From positions 62,001-126,000 of the forward strand of contig NZ_JAETXX010000007.1 in NCBI RefSeq assembly GCF_021764745.1: a DNA stretch of 64,000 nt. The letters are read 5' to 3'. Source of the stretch: Joostella atrarenae. GTDB lineage: Bacteria; Bacteroidota; Bacteroidia; Flavobacteriales; Flavobacteriaceae. This document shows, piece by piece, positions 18,086 through 27,400 of the stretch. Numbering within the stretch: position 1 is the first letter of the stretch; each line of letters starts with the position of its first letter. Made by a program: the position numbers and the translations under genes. The notes beneath the pieces were generated by a model. It ran no database searches and was not told the DNA's origin. It was given only the letters and a program-made list of their open reading frames with translations.

Positions 18086-19243
18086 TTAAATCAACATTTT
18101 CTTATACGCTTTCCACCATCTTTCTGGCACTACGCCATTGCTAGCTTCAAGATATTCACTATGTGTGCAAGGTAATAACGTGTGTCTTTTGAATTTATTA
18201 TTCAAATTTTCTATTTGAGGTACTTCAATCCACCATCTTCCTGAGATATTACTCTCAAAAAAACAGATGTCCATATCCTCCAATGGCACGATATACTTAT
18301 TGTAGTTAATATTTGTTATATACGGGTAGTCTTTTTTTCTATAGTTAAAACCTTCTATAAAATACCATAAAATTTGTGCAGATAATTGTGCACTTTGCAA
18401 TGTTTCGCCTGTATTAAACAGTCCAAAAGCGGTCACTTTATCACTAATTCCTGCATATCTTGCTATTGCACAAATCTCTCTTCCATCAAATCCATTAGGA
18501 GAAGTGTTTGCAGCATAACCAAGTTCCGCTGCTTTTACAGAAGTCAAATCTAGACTTACTAAATCGGTATCTCTAAAAACAGGTTCTACAACAGTTACAT
18601 CATTTATAATCTCCCCTAATCTATAAGCATCAAAAAATAGCTTCTCCATTAAATCTATCTCCTCCTGAGCATTAAAATAGGTCTGATAGCCTACAATTGA
18701 GAAATTAAAAAGATTATTTGGCTGCTCCATAATAACCTTACTCATATACGCATTAGATGCAATTAACTCATCAGAACTACTAAAATCAAATTTGCTATCT
18801 ATAGAAGTTAAATTCACCATTTGCTCCAACTGATCGTAAGCACGATACATAGCATATGTTAGATCTTGACTTCCACCAATAACTAAAGGAATGATATTTT
18901 TCTTTAGAAGATCTGCGGTAACTTCAGAAAGGGCATAATAAGTGTCTTTTAATGTATTTCCAGGCTCAATATCACCTAGATCTACAATTCCGCTATGCCA
19001 ATTCCCAGAAAAAAGTTTATAAAGCTCCAATCGTATGGCCTGAATATCTATCGCCCCATTATAATCGGTGATTTCACTACGAATCTCATTAACCCCAATA
19101 ATTGCAATCTGGGCATTTTCTAAATCTGGAACATCTCCCTTTTCTGTATGGATACGTATTGATCTCCCTAAAGAATGCTTAGGGAGTAATTCATTATGCG
19201 CCAATACTAAACTTTTAACAGGCGCTAAAAAATCAACATTCAT
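18086..19243 (-). CDS. Arginase/formimidoylglutamase-fold protein, metal site degenerate
   Basis: A 385-aa member of the ureohydrolase (arginase) superfamily; proteins of this kind are often labelled formimidoylglutamase. The fold signatures can be aligned, but the ligands of the two-manganese site are mostly gone. GGDHS is here GGSQD (His to Gln126), DxHxD is DSKFD (His to Lys151), and SxDxDxxDP is SLDLTSVKA (second Asp to Thr234, DP lost). Only three of six ligands remain, so hydrolysis of an arginine-like substrate is unlikely. It starts 2 bp after topA and precedes gldK, so a structural or envelope role is possible but unproven. Confidence 0.8.
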   Translation of the reverse strand: MNVDFLAPVKSLVLAHNELLPKHSLGRSIRIHTEKGDVPDLENAQIAIIGVNEIRSEITDYNGAIDIQAIRLELYKLFSGNWHSGIVDLGDIEPGNTLKDTYYALSEVTADLLKKNIIPLVIGGSQDLTYAMYRAYDQLEQMVNLTSIDSKFDFSSSDELIASNAYMSKVIMEQPNNLFNFSIVGYQTYFNAQEEIDLMEKLFFDAYRLGEIINDVTVVEPVFRDTDLVSLDLTSVKAAELGYAANTSPNGFDGREICAIARYAGISDKVTAFGLFNTGETLQSAQLSAQILWYFIEGFNYRKKDYPYITNINYNKYIVPLEDMDICFFESNISGRWWIEVPQIENLNNKFKRHTLLPCTHSEYLEASNGVVPERWWKAYKKMLI

Positions 19244-19245
19244 GC

Positions 19246-21762
19246 TTACTTCTTAGTTTTAGCTTTAGTTGTTGCTTTCTTTTTAGCAGGCGCTTTCTTC
19301 TTAGCTGCTTTTTTCTTAGGAGTCTTTTTCTCAATAAGATCTTTAACCTCTTCTAAGGTTAATTTAGTAGCATCTATATCTTTAGAAAGCTCAATCTTTG
19401 TTTTTCCTTTGATAATATTTGAGCGTCCCCATCTAGCTTTTTCTACACGAATTCCCTCTTCTTCCCAATTATGAATAACTTTTTCCCTCTCTTTTCTTAA
19501 TTTATCTTCAATAAGCTCTTCGATATCTGCTTGCGATAAATTATCGAAATCATATTTTTTATTCACATTGATAAACATTCCGTCCCATTTAATAAACGGT
19601 CCAAAACGTCCAACTCCTTTTGTTACATCAATATCTTTATAAGAAGCTATAGGTGCATCTGCTTTTTTCTTCTGAAGAATTAGCTCCGTTGCACGATCCA
19701 TATCTACCTCAAAAACATCTTCGCCTTTATCTAAAGAAACAAAACTCTTACCAAAACGAACATAAGGACCAAAACGACCTACATTAACCTCAACATCTTC
19801 CCCTTCATAAGTTCCTATATGACGAGGCAGTTTAAATAAATCTAAAGCTTGATCGAACGTTATTGTATCGATAGACTGATCTGGAAGTAAACTAGCAAAC
19901 TTTGGTTTCTCTTCCTCTTCCGCTGTCCCAATTTGTGCCATCGGACCGAAACGTCCTAAACGAACACTTAACTGCCTTCCGCTTTCTGGATCTTTTCCTA
20001 AAACACGCTCTCCACTTTCTCTATCTGCATTCTCTTCTACATCTTTTACCTTCGGATGAAAATCTTTATAGAAAGACGATATCATCTTTGTCCAATCTTC
20101 TTCTCCTGAGGCAATATCATCGAAACTCTGCTCTACTTTAGCCGTAAAGTTATAATCTAGAATTCCTGAGAAATGATTCACTAGGAAATCATTTACAATC
20201 ATTCCGATATCCGTAGGAACTAATTTTCCTTTATCAGAACCTACATTTTCTGTAAGCTTCTCTTCTTTAATATTATTATTCTCTAAAACAAACTGAACAT
20301 AAGCACGCTCCACTCCTTCTATTGTTCCTCGTTCTACATAACCTCTATTTTGAATGGTAGAAATTGTAGGCGCATAAGTAGACGGACGTCCAATACCCAA
20401 CTCCTCTAACTTCTTAACCAAAGAAGCCTCTGTATACCTGTATGGAGGTCTTGTAAAACGTTCCGTAGCAGAAATATAATTATCATAAACAGTCTCTCCT
20501 ACTTTTAGAGCTGGCAACATCCCTGCTTGCTCTTCGTCTTCATCATCTGTTCCTTCTAAATATACTTTTAAGAATCCTTCAAATTTCAATACCTCTCCAT
20601 TCGCAGTAAACAACTCATCATGCTTGTCTGCTTCTATCTTTACATTTGTACGCTCTAACTGAGCATCACTCATTTGAGAAGCCAATGTTCTTTTCCAGAT
20701 CAATTCATACAATCGCGCTTGATCACGTTCTATTTGAACACGGTGACGCGTCATATCTGTTGGGCGAATTGCTTCGTGAGCCTCTTGAGCTCCTTTTGAT
20801 TTCCCAGTATATTTTCTTGGCTTGCTAAATTCCTTACCATAAGATTTTATAATCTCATCTTTAGCAGCTTCTACCGCTTCAGAAGATAAGTTTACACTAT
20901 CTGTTCTCATATAGGTAATAAGTCCAGCTTCATACAAACGCTGCGCCATATTCATCGTTTTCCCTACAGAAAAGTATAGCTTTCTAGCTGCTTCCTGCTG
21001 CAAAGTGGATGTTGTAAATGGAGCTGCTGGTGTTTTCTTAGCTGGCTTTGTATCTAAATCAGAAATCTTAAAATTGGCTGATACATTTTTATCAAGAAAA
21101 GCTTTTGCTGCTGATTTCGATTTAAAGCTTTTATTTATTTTAGCCTTAAAGCTCTTACCTTCTTCATTCTTAAATTCGGCAACAATCTTAAATGAAGCTT
21201 CTGGAGTAAATTCTTTAATTTCTCTTTCTCGCTCCACAATAAGACGTACAGAAACCGATTGAACTCTCCCTGCAGAAAGCCCTGTTCTAATCTTTTTCCA
21301 TAAAACTGGAGAAAGCTCATAACCTACCAATCTATCTAATACCCTTCTTGCCTGCTGCGCATTCACCAAATTATAATCAATGCTTCGCGGGTTATCTATC
21401 GCTTTTTGTACAGCACTTTTGGTAATGGAGTTAAAAACAATACGTTTTGTTTTACCTGCTTCCAGTTTAAGTTCTTCCGCCAAGTGCCAAGCAATCGCCT
21501 CTCCTTCTCGGTCTTCATCACTTGCTAACCAAACCGTTTCTGCTGATTTTACAAGATCTTTTAATTTCTTAACAACCGTTTTTTTATCAGAAGAAACAAT
21601 GTATTTAGGCTTAAAATCCTTTTCTACATCTACTCCTAATTCTTTTGAAGGAAGGTCTGCTATATGCCCAAAACTAGAAGCTACCTTAAAATCTTTTCCT
21701 AAAAATTTCTCGATAGTTTTCGCTTTCGCAGGAGACTCAACAATAACCAAATTCTTTGCCAT
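19246..21762 (-). CDS. topA: DNA topoisomerase I
   Basis: Type IA topoisomerase that relaxes negative supercoils. The protein (838 aa) opens with the Toprim domain (NLVIVESPAKAKTIEKFLG and the acidic SDEDREGEA). The active-site tyrosine is in LITYMRTDS (Tyr284). Three C-terminal repeats carry GRFGP (GRFGPMAQIG, GRFGPYVRFG, GRFGPFIKWDG); these lack the four-cysteine zinc fingers of the E. coli enzyme. A Lys/Ala-rich basic tail of about 25 residues ends the protein and should bind DNA. I chose the ATG at 21762 (MAKNLVIVES) over a longer upstream frame. Confidence 0.97.
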   Translation of the reverse strand: MAKNLVIVESPAKAKTIEKFLGKDFKVASSFGHIADLPSKELGVDVEKDFKPKYIVSSDKKTVVKKLKDLVKSAETVWLASDEDREGEAIAWHLAEELKLEAGKTKRIVFNSITKSAVQKAIDNPRSIDYNLVNAQQARRVLDRLVGYELSPVLWKKIRTGLSAGRVQSVSVRLIVEREREIKEFTPEASFKIVAEFKNEEGKSFKAKINKSFKSKSAAKAFLDKNVSANFKISDLDTKPAKKTPAAPFTTSTLQQEAARKLYFSVGKTMNMAQRLYEAGLITYMRTDSVNLSSEAVEAAKDEIIKSYGKEFSKPRKYTGKSKGAQEAHEAIRPTDMTRHRVQIERDQARLYELIWKRTLASQMSDAQLERTNVKIEADKHDELFTANGEVLKFEGFLKVYLEGTDDEDEEQAGMLPALKVGETVYDNYISATERFTRPPYRYTEASLVKKLEELGIGRPSTYAPTISTIQNRGYVERGTIEGVERAYVQFVLENNNIKEEKLTENVGSDKGKLVPTDIGMIVNDFLVNHFSGILDYNFTAKVEQSFDDIASGEEDWTKMISSFYKDFHPKVKDVEENADRESGERVLGKDPESGRQLSVRLGRFGPMAQIGTAEEEEKPKFASLLPDQSIDTITFDQALDLFKLPRHIGTYEGEDVEVNVGRFGPYVRFGKSFVSLDKGEDVFEVDMDRATELILQKKKADAPIASYKDIDVTKGVGRFGPFIKWDGMFINVNKKYDFDNLSQADIEELIEDKLRKEREKVIHNWEEEGIRVEKARWGRSNIIKGKTKIELSKDIDATKLTLEEVKDLIEKKTPKKKAAKKKAPAKKKATTKAKTKK

Positions 21763-21901
21763 AAGCCAATTTTTATGTGTACAAAAGTATACAGATTTTT
21801 TAATTTCCAATACATCACACCTTTTAAAGACACTAATTAATCCTTAAAATGAAGATAATATTGAAGATTTTACATAGAATTATCATATAATTTACTTCAG
21901 C

Positions 21902-22669
21902 TTAAAACTGCGAAGTTCCTATCTGAGAAATCTCACTTTCGTCATCGAAACCTACAACTTTTTTATAAATGAAATATGCTGGTAAATAAACAAACGACAT
22001 TGTAAATAAAATTCCAATTCCACAAAGTAACATACCAACCATTTCCGCAAGAATACCTGCTACGAGCATCAAACCGAAGCTTAATAACCACTTGCTGTTT
22101 CCTAATTTAAAGCTAAGCCTTAAAATTTCTTTAGCAGACAATTCAGAATTAAAAGCAAATATTAAAGGAATAAAAGCCAATGGAACGGACACATATAATA
22201 AAGGAAAAAAACATAGAAGCGCCGCTAATATTGTTATCACAATACTGAAGAATGATAATTTAAAAAGTTTTCCTAAATATTCTTTCTTAAAAAAGAACAA
22301 AAGACCATTATTTTCTAATTCGATGTCAGAATCTTTACTTTTCACGACCTTATAAAACCCAGCCATCAAACCTAAACTTATTGTTTGAATTATCATCATT
22401 ACTGGCAAAAACAACAATACAAAAAGAAACATTATTACAGGAGACACTTCTGACGACGCTTCTGGATCATATGCTCCTGCAACAAAACCACCAACAAATG
22501 GAACGTAAAGTAAAAGTACCGCGGGAATTATTAGTATAAAGGAGAAAAGCAATAAAAGCACTCCTTGCCCCCATGTTTTTTTGAATAACTCTATAGATTC
22601 CCCAAAAATATTCCCGAAGTCAAGAGGTTTATTTTGTTCTATTTTTGACAAGATGTTGTTGTAGTCCAT
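21902..22669 (-). CDS. Multi-pass membrane protein of unknown function
   Basis: I do not recognise the family with certainty. The 255-aa protein has a soluble start (DYNNILSKIEQNKPLDFGNIFGESIELFKKTW), as in DUF975/glycerophosphoryl-type membrane proteins, and five or six hydrophobic helices. Examples are VLLLLFSFILIIPAVLLLYV, IMFLFVLLFLPVMMIIQTIS, LSFFSIVITILAALLCFFPL and LLSFGLMLVAGILAEMVGML. There are no charged residues inside the helices that suggest a transporter mechanism. It is a single gene between topA and the miaB region. Confidence 0.7.
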   Translation of the reverse strand: MDYNNILSKIEQNKPLDFGNIFGESIELFKKTWGQGVLLLLFSFILIIPAVLLLYVPFVGGFVAGAYDPEASSEVSPVIMFLFVLLFLPVMMIIQTISLGLMAGFYKVVKSKDSDIELENNGLLFFFKKEYLGKLFKLSFFSIVITILAALLCFFPLLYVSVPLAFIPLIFAFNSELSAKEILRLSFKLGNSKWLLSFGLMLVAGILAEMVGMLLCGIGILFTMSFVYLPAYFIYKKVVGFDDESEISQIGTSQF

Positions 22670-22888
22670 TAGATTTTTTTATATGATTGTTTTAATTATC
22701 CCCAAAACTAATATTTATTTTCCTACGAGAAATTAAATATTTCGGAAAATAGTCTCTGAAAATCACTTTTAACCTAATTTTAATCTAGCTGAATTACAAA
22801 CCCATCAATCAAATAAAATAACCATTTAATATTATAAAAGAAGGCAATATGCACTCCCTCTTTGGTATTTCATTAGAGTTAATATTAT

Positions 22889-23068
22889 TTAAAATATTTC
22901 TTCTACTGATAATTCACCGCAAAGGGAGAAGCATTTTGAGGGGAACCTTAAAGTCTGTTTTCCCATCGTTATTACTGAAGCTACTTTTACAACCTCATAA
23001 TCGTCATCATCATAACATAACACGATACAAAACAATAACAGAATTAAGGATGGTGTTACAGCTTCCAT
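22889..23068 (-). pseudogene. Possible remnant of a lipoprotein gene
   Basis: A 59-codon frame encodes a hydrophobic stretch ending in a lipobox-like LFCIVLCYDDDDYE, followed by VVKVASVITMGKQTLR. A cysteine followed by several aspartates is typical of exported flavobacterial lipoproteins. From memory, the part after it resembles the start of lipoproteins with LVIVD-type repeats, but the frame stops after 59 codons and its first residues lack the usual basic MKK. I read it as a truncated, decaying gene. The comparison needs a search; it may be coincidence. Confidence 0.3.
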
Positions 23069-23142
23069 TGCTTTGGTATTATGGCTATCACTTACAGGAT
23101 TCGATTATATTGAAAAAGTTGCGTTAAATTTGCGCTGACAAT

Positions 23143-23174
23143 TTGTCACTATGCCATATTTAATCTTATCTTTG
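23143..23174 (+). promoter_or_regulatory. Promoter of miaB with overlapping palindrome
   Basis: TTG (23143-23145), a 21-bp spacer and TATCTTTG (23167-23174) match the Bacteroidota promoter consensus. A palindrome TGACAATTTGTCA (23136-23148) covers the -33 element, where a repressor could compete with RNA polymerase. The start codon follows 26 bp after the -7 box. Confidence 0.6.
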
Positions 23175-23200
23175 CAGTCAAATTGATTTTTAAGGACCCG

Positions 23201-24643
23201 ATGGAGAAGATTATTGACGAAAATAAACAAGGAAATACTTTAGTTTTAGATCCTAACAAAAGTAACTCCCGAAAGCTCTATATAGAAAGCTATGGTTGCC
23301 AGATGAATTTTTCTGATAGCGAAATTGTAGCCTCTATTTTAGCTAAAGAAGGTTTTAATACTACACAAGAACTTGAAGATGCAGATTTGGTTTTGGTAAA
23401 CACTTGTTCTATTAGAGACAAAGCCGAGCAAACTGTAAGAAAGCGTCTTGAAAAATACAATGCCGTAAAACGCATCAATCCTAAAATGAAAGTAGGCGTT
23501 CTTGGCTGCATGGCTGAACGTTTAAAAGATAAATTTTTAGAAGAAGAAATTGTAGATATGGTTGTTGGACCAGATGCCTATAAAGATCTTCCTAATCTTC
23601 TTGAAGAAATAGACGAAGGTAGAGATGCCATGAACGTTATTCTTTCTAAAGATGAAACGTATGGAGATATTTCTCCCGTACGTCTTAATACAAATGGTGT
23701 AAGTGCGTATGTTTCTATTACACGTGGATGTGATAATATGTGTACTTTTTGCGTGGTTCCGTTTACCCGCGGAAGAGAGCGTAGCCGTGAGCCTGAATCT
23801 ATTTTAAATGAAATAGAGAACCTTTGGAATCGTGGGTATAAAGAGATTACACTTTTAGGACAAAATGTAGACAGCTATTTATGGTATGGCGGCGGACTAA
23901 AGAAAGATTTTGAGAAAGCTAGTGAAATGCAAAAGGCTACCGCTGTTACTTTTTCAGACTTACTAGACCTTGCTGCGCTGAGATTCCCAAAAATGAGAAT
24001 TCGTTTTTCTACTTCCAACCCACAAGACATGACGTTGGATGTTATAAGAACTATGGCGAAACATAAAAACATTTGTAAACATGTGCATTTACCTGTACAA
24101 AGCGGAAGTAACAGAATTCTAAAAGCGATGAATCGTCTTCACACACGTGAAGAATATTTTGAGCTTATTGATAACATTCGTGAAATCCTACCAGAATGCT
24201 CTATTTCTCAAGATATGATTATTGGTTTCCCAACAGAAACTGAAGAAGATCATAAAGACACCTTGGACTTAATGGAGTATGTAAAATACGACTTCGGTTA
24301 TATGTTTACTTATTCTGAACGCCCTGGAACGCTTGCAGAAAGAAAACTAGAAGATGATGTTCCTGAAGAGGTGAAGAAAGAAAGACTTACAGAGATTATT
24401 AATCTTCAGCAAAAAAGTAGCGCTTTTAGAACAAAAGCACATCTAAATAAAATTGAAGAAGTACTTATAGAAGGGAGTTCCAAGAAATCTGATGCCCACT
24501 GGATGGGACGTAACACTCAGAACACAGTAGTGGTTTTCCCTAAAGAAAATTATAAAATAGGAGAATTTGTAAATGTTAAGATCAACGATTGTACTACCGC
24601 TACTCTAATAGGAGAAGCTGTAGGATATTCTGATAATAACTAA
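23201..24643 (+). CDS. miaB: tRNA-2-methylthio-N6-dimethylallyladenosine synthase MiaB
   Basis: Radical SAM methylthiotransferase that adds a methylthio group to i6A37 of tRNAs reading UNN codons. The N-terminal UPF0004 domain has its three cluster cysteines (SYGCQMN, NTCSIRD, LGCMAE). The radical SAM motif is [10 protein letters not shown] near residues 167-176, and a C-terminal TRAM domain closes the 480-aa protein. I chose the ATG at 23201; a TTG six codons earlier is less likely. It heads the miaB - sigma-54 activator - lptE - TPR - secG series. Confidence 0.97.
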   Translation: MEKIIDENKQGNTLVLDPNKSNSRKLYIESYGCQMNFSDSEIVASILAKEGFNTTQELEDADLVLVNTCSIRDKAEQTVRKRLEKYNAVKRINPKMKVGVLGCMAERLKDKFLEEEIVDMVVGPDAYKDLPNLLEEIDEGRDAMNVILSKDETYGDISPVRLNTNGVSAYVSITRGCDNMCTFCVVPFTRGRERSREPESILNEIENLWNRGYKEITLLGQNVDSYLWYGGGLKKDFEKASEMQKATAVTFSDLLDLAALRFPKMRIRFSTSNPQDMTLDVIRTMAKHKNICKHVHLPVQSGSNRILKAMNRLHTREEYFELIDNIREILPECSISQDMIIGFPTETEEDHKDTLDLMEYVKYDFGYMFTYSERPGTLAERKLEDDVPEEVKKERLTEIINLQQKSSAFRTKAHLNKIEEVLIEGSSKKSDAHWMGRNTQNTVVVFPKENYKIGEFVNVKINDCTTATLIGEAVGYSDNN

Positions 24644-24672
24644 CATTACCTACCTAAATAAACAATATATAA

Positions 24673-25944
24673 ATGGAAGGTGTTCAAGCTATAAAACAAC
24701 GTTTTGGTATTATTGGTAACGACCTAAAGCTTAATCGCGCCATAGAGAAAGCTATTCAAGTGGCTCCTACCGATATTTCTGTATTAATTACAGGAGAAAG
24801 TGGTGTAGGGAAAGAAGCACTTCCTAAAATAATCCATTCGCTATCTCATAGAAAGCATGGTAAATATATTGCTGTTAACTGCGGTGCTATTCCTGAAGGG
24901 ACTATAGATTCTGAATTGTTTGGGCATGAGAAAGGGGCTTTTACAGGAGCTTCACAAACTAGAAGCGGTTATTTTGAAGAAGCAAATGGCGGAACTATTT
25001 TTTTAGATGAAGTTGGAGAATTACCACTTACCACACAAGTACGACTATTAAGAGTTTTAGAAAATGGAGAGTTTTTAAAGGTAGGTTCTTCAAAAGTACA
25101 GAAAACGGATGTTCGTATTGTTGCCGCTACAAACGTGAATATGTTTGAAGCAATTGAAAAAGAGAAATTCCGTGAAGATCTTTATTATCGTTTGAGCACT
25201 GTAGAAATACACCTTCCTCCATTACGAGAACGTAAAGACGACATCCATTTATTATTTAGAAAATTCGCATCCGACTTTGCTCAGAAATATAAAATGCCAA
25301 CTATTCGTTTAGAAGATCCCGCAATACAACTTTTAAATAAATACCGTTGGTCTGGAAATGTACGTCAGCTAAGAAATATAGCAGAGCAAGTTTCCGTTCT
25401 AGAGAAAAACAGAACTATAGACTACGATACGCTAAAGGGATATTTACCAGATGCCGGAAGTAATCTCCCAGCCGTTATTAAGAGTCAGAAGTCAGAAAGC
25501 GACTTTAGTAGTGAACGAGAAATCCTTTATAAAATCCTTTTTGATATGAAGGGAGATTTAAATGATTTGAAAAAACTCACTATGGAGTTAATGAAAGACG
25601 GCGGAAATGGAGAGAAAGTTCAAAAAGAAAATAAAACGCTCATTAATAAAATCTACGGAAGCGAAGAAGATGATATAGATTTTGAACACGCTGATGAAGA
25701 AGATGCTATGGAAATTCTTCAAATAGAACACCAAAAGAATTTACCTCACGCTCCAACAATAGAAGATAAATATCATTTTGCTGAAGAAATCGAAGAAGAA
25801 GAAACACTTTCGCTTCAAGATAAAGAGCTAGAGCTTATAAAAAAATCGCTGGAGCGTAATAAAGGAAAAAGAAAAGCCGCAGCAACAGAACTCGGAATAT
25901 CAGAAAGAACATTATATAGAAAGATAAAACAATACGATTTGTAA
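24673..25944 (+). CDS. Sigma-54-dependent transcriptional activator without receiver domain
   Basis: An AAA+ activator of RpoN holoenzyme, 423 aa. It begins almost directly with the AAA+ domain: Walker A GESGVGKE (41-48), the sigma-54 contact loop GAFTGA (88-93), Walker B GTIFLDEVGE, and the arginine-finger region FREDLYYRLS. An acidic linker (about 330-375) leads to a Fis-type helix-turn-helix (KRKAAATELGISERTLYRKI). There is no N-terminal receiver, GAF or PAS domain, as in PspF, so activity must be controlled by another protein or by level. It sits 29 bp after miaB, and groES downstream has a sigma-54-like promoter. Confidence 0.95.
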   Translation: MEGVQAIKQRFGIIGNDLKLNRAIEKAIQVAPTDISVLITGESGVGKEALPKIIHSLSHRKHGKYIAVNCGAIPEGTIDSELFGHEKGAFTGASQTRSGYFEEANGGTIFLDEVGELPLTTQVRLLRVLENGEFLKVGSSKVQKTDVRIVAATNVNMFEAIEKEKFREDLYYRLSTVEIHLPPLRERKDDIHLLFRKFASDFAQKYKMPTIRLEDPAIQLLNKYRWSGNVRQLRNIAEQVSVLEKNRTIDYDTLKGYLPDAGSNLPAVIKSQKSESDFSSEREILYKILFDMKGDLNDLKKLTMELMKDGGNGEKVQKENKTLINKIYGSEEDDIDFEHADEEDAMEILQIEHQKNLPHAPTIEDKYHFAEEIEEEETLSLQDKELELIKKSLERNKGKRKAAATELGISERTLYRKIKQYDL

Positions 25945-25983
25945 TAAATTTTTTGTTCTTTTGAACCTTACACAATTTTAATA

Positions 25984-26475
25984 ATGAAGAAATTTTTTAT
26001 ACTATTCATAGCAGTCATAACCATGCAAGGCTGCGGACCTTATTCTTTTACTGGAGTTAACACAACTGCGGAAAGTTTCCAAGTGAATTTTTTCCAAAAT
26101 CAAGCTCCAATTGTAGAGTCAGGATTGGACTTTACATTTACCAACGCCTTACAGGATTTAATATTAAATCAAACCAACTTACAATTAGTAAGTAGAAATG
26201 GAGACCTTTTATATGAAGGAGAAATTGTAGAATACCGAGTATCTCCAATGTCGGCTACTGCAGACCAAACAGCTGCTCAAAACCGATTAACAATCGCTGT
26301 AAATGTTCGTTTTTATAACAATGACGACCCTGAAGATGATTTCGAAAAGAGATTCTCTTTTTTCTATGATTACCCAGCTGCAACGCAGCTTGTAACAGTA
26401 AAGCAAGCAGCACATGACGAAATATTTGAGCGTATCACACAAGATATTTTTAACGAAACTCTGGCAAACTGGTAA
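25984..26475 (+). CDS. lptE: LptE family LPS-assembly lipoprotein
   Basis: Outer-membrane lipoprotein expected to plug LptD in the lipopolysaccharide insertion machine. It has a lipoprotein signal with lipobox MQGC (Cys17) followed by GPYSFTG, the usual start of mature Bacteroidota LptE. The rest is an alpha/beta domain of about 145 residues. It follows the sigma-54 activator by 39 bp and precedes the TPR gene by 3 bp. LptC, another part of the same pathway, is encoded at 57.1-57.6 kb. Confidence 0.88.
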   Translation: MKKFFILFIAVITMQGCGPYSFTGVNTTAESFQVNFFQNQAPIVESGLDFTFTNALQDLILNQTNLQLVSRNGDLLYEGEIVEYRVSPMSATADQTAAQNRLTIAVNVRFYNNDDPEDDFEKRFSFFYDYPAATQLVTVKQAAHDEIFERITQDIFNETLANW

Positions 26476-26478
26476 TAA

Positions 26479-27393
26479 ATGAACGTTTCTGATTTTTCTT
26501 ATTTATTACAGAAACCTGAAAAAATAACTCAGGAGCATGTCGATTCTCTAAAAAAGATTGTCGATGAGTATCCTTATTTTCAAGCGGCAAAAGCTATCTA
26601 TCTAAAAGCTTTAAAAAACCAAGAGAGCTTTAAATATAATGAAACGCTTAAACAGACTGCTGCTTACACTACAGATCGTTCTATCTTATTCGAGTATATA
26701 ACTTCTGATGAGTTTAACCAACACGAGGTAGCAGAAAAAATAATGCAGCAAACTGCTAACGAGACATTATTTGCTATTCCTGTGGAAGCAGAAGAAATTA
26801 TAATTCGAGATCAAAAAACCTCTTTTGATTTTAATGAAGTAAATGCAAATGCAGTTATGGATCCTGAGCTTTTCTCTCCAAAAGAAGAGCAAGACCCTAA
26901 AGAAAAAGAAATTCCTGAGACTAAACCTTCAGAAGAAGATTCTAAAGAAGAGAATTCTTTAGAAATTGGCAAGCCGTTAGCCTTCAGCAGAAAAGAAACA
27001 CATTCTTTTATGGAGTGGATGCAACTTTCATCTACGTTAGAACCCATCAAAAGAAACGAAGAAAAAGAAATTCCTGAAGCTAAATCTTCCGAAGAAAGAA
27101 AAGAAAAAAAATCTTCTATTGAAGGAAAACTTAAACTAATTGATCGATTTTTAGAGAAAAATCCTAAGATTCCCCCTGTAACAGACGCCGTTAACAAAGC
27201 CAATCTTGCAAAAGAAAATACCCCTGAAAAAAGTGAACTTATGACCGAAACTTTGGCTAGGGTTTACTTGGAACAAAAGAAGTATAAAAAGGCAATTCAA
27301 GCATATAAAATTTTAAGTTTGAAATATCCAGAAAAAAGTGGTTTCTTTGCAGACCAAATTAACGCAATAAAGAAATTAAAAGACATTAATTGA
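26479..27393 (+). CDS. Hypothetical protein with C-terminal TPR-like helices
   Basis: Unrecognised family. The 304-aa cytoplasmic-looking protein has an N-terminal helical part (SYLLQKPEKITQEHVDSLKKIV...YPYFQAAKAIYLKAL), a middle third that is very rich in Glu, Lys and Ser and probably disordered, and a C-terminal repeat TLARVYLEQKKYKKAIQAYK that fits a tetratricopeptide motif. No signal peptide. It lies between lptE (3 bp) and secG (7 bp), an arrangement that suggests a link to envelope biogenesis. Function unknown. Confidence 0.8.
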   Translation: MNVSDFSYLLQKPEKITQEHVDSLKKIVDEYPYFQAAKAIYLKALKNQESFKYNETLKQTAAYTTDRSILFEYITSDEFNQHEVAEKIMQQTANETLFAIPVEAEEIIIRDQKTSFDFNEVNANAVMDPELFSPKEEQDPKEKEIPETKPSEEDSKEENSLEIGKPLAFSRKETHSFMEWMQLSSTLEPIKRNEEKEIPEAKSSEERKEKKSSIEGKLKLIDRFLEKNPKIPPVTDAVNKANLAKENTPEKSELMTETLARVYLEQKKYKKAIQAYKILSLKYPEKSGFFADQINAIKKLKDIN

Positions 27394-27400
27394 TATACAA

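Larger units (their letters stand above)
22670..23200. other. Intergenic region upstream of miaB
   Basis: About 530 bp without a convincing intact gene. It holds the divergent promoter region of the membrane protein gene, a 59-codon minus-strand frame that looks like a decayed lipoprotein (22889-23068), and the miaB promoter with an overlapping palindrome near 23136-23174. A 92-codon plus-strand frame across the same stretch has no recognisable domain and is probably chance. Confidence 0.6.

Noticed and set aside
21380-21847. 155-codon open frame antisense to topA
   Set aside because: It lies opposite a strongly conserved enzyme, has no domain pattern, and its composition follows from the topA codons.
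22849-23127. 92-codon plus-strand frame upstream of miaB
   Set aside because: It has no domain, an odd composition, and overlaps the better candidate on the other strand.
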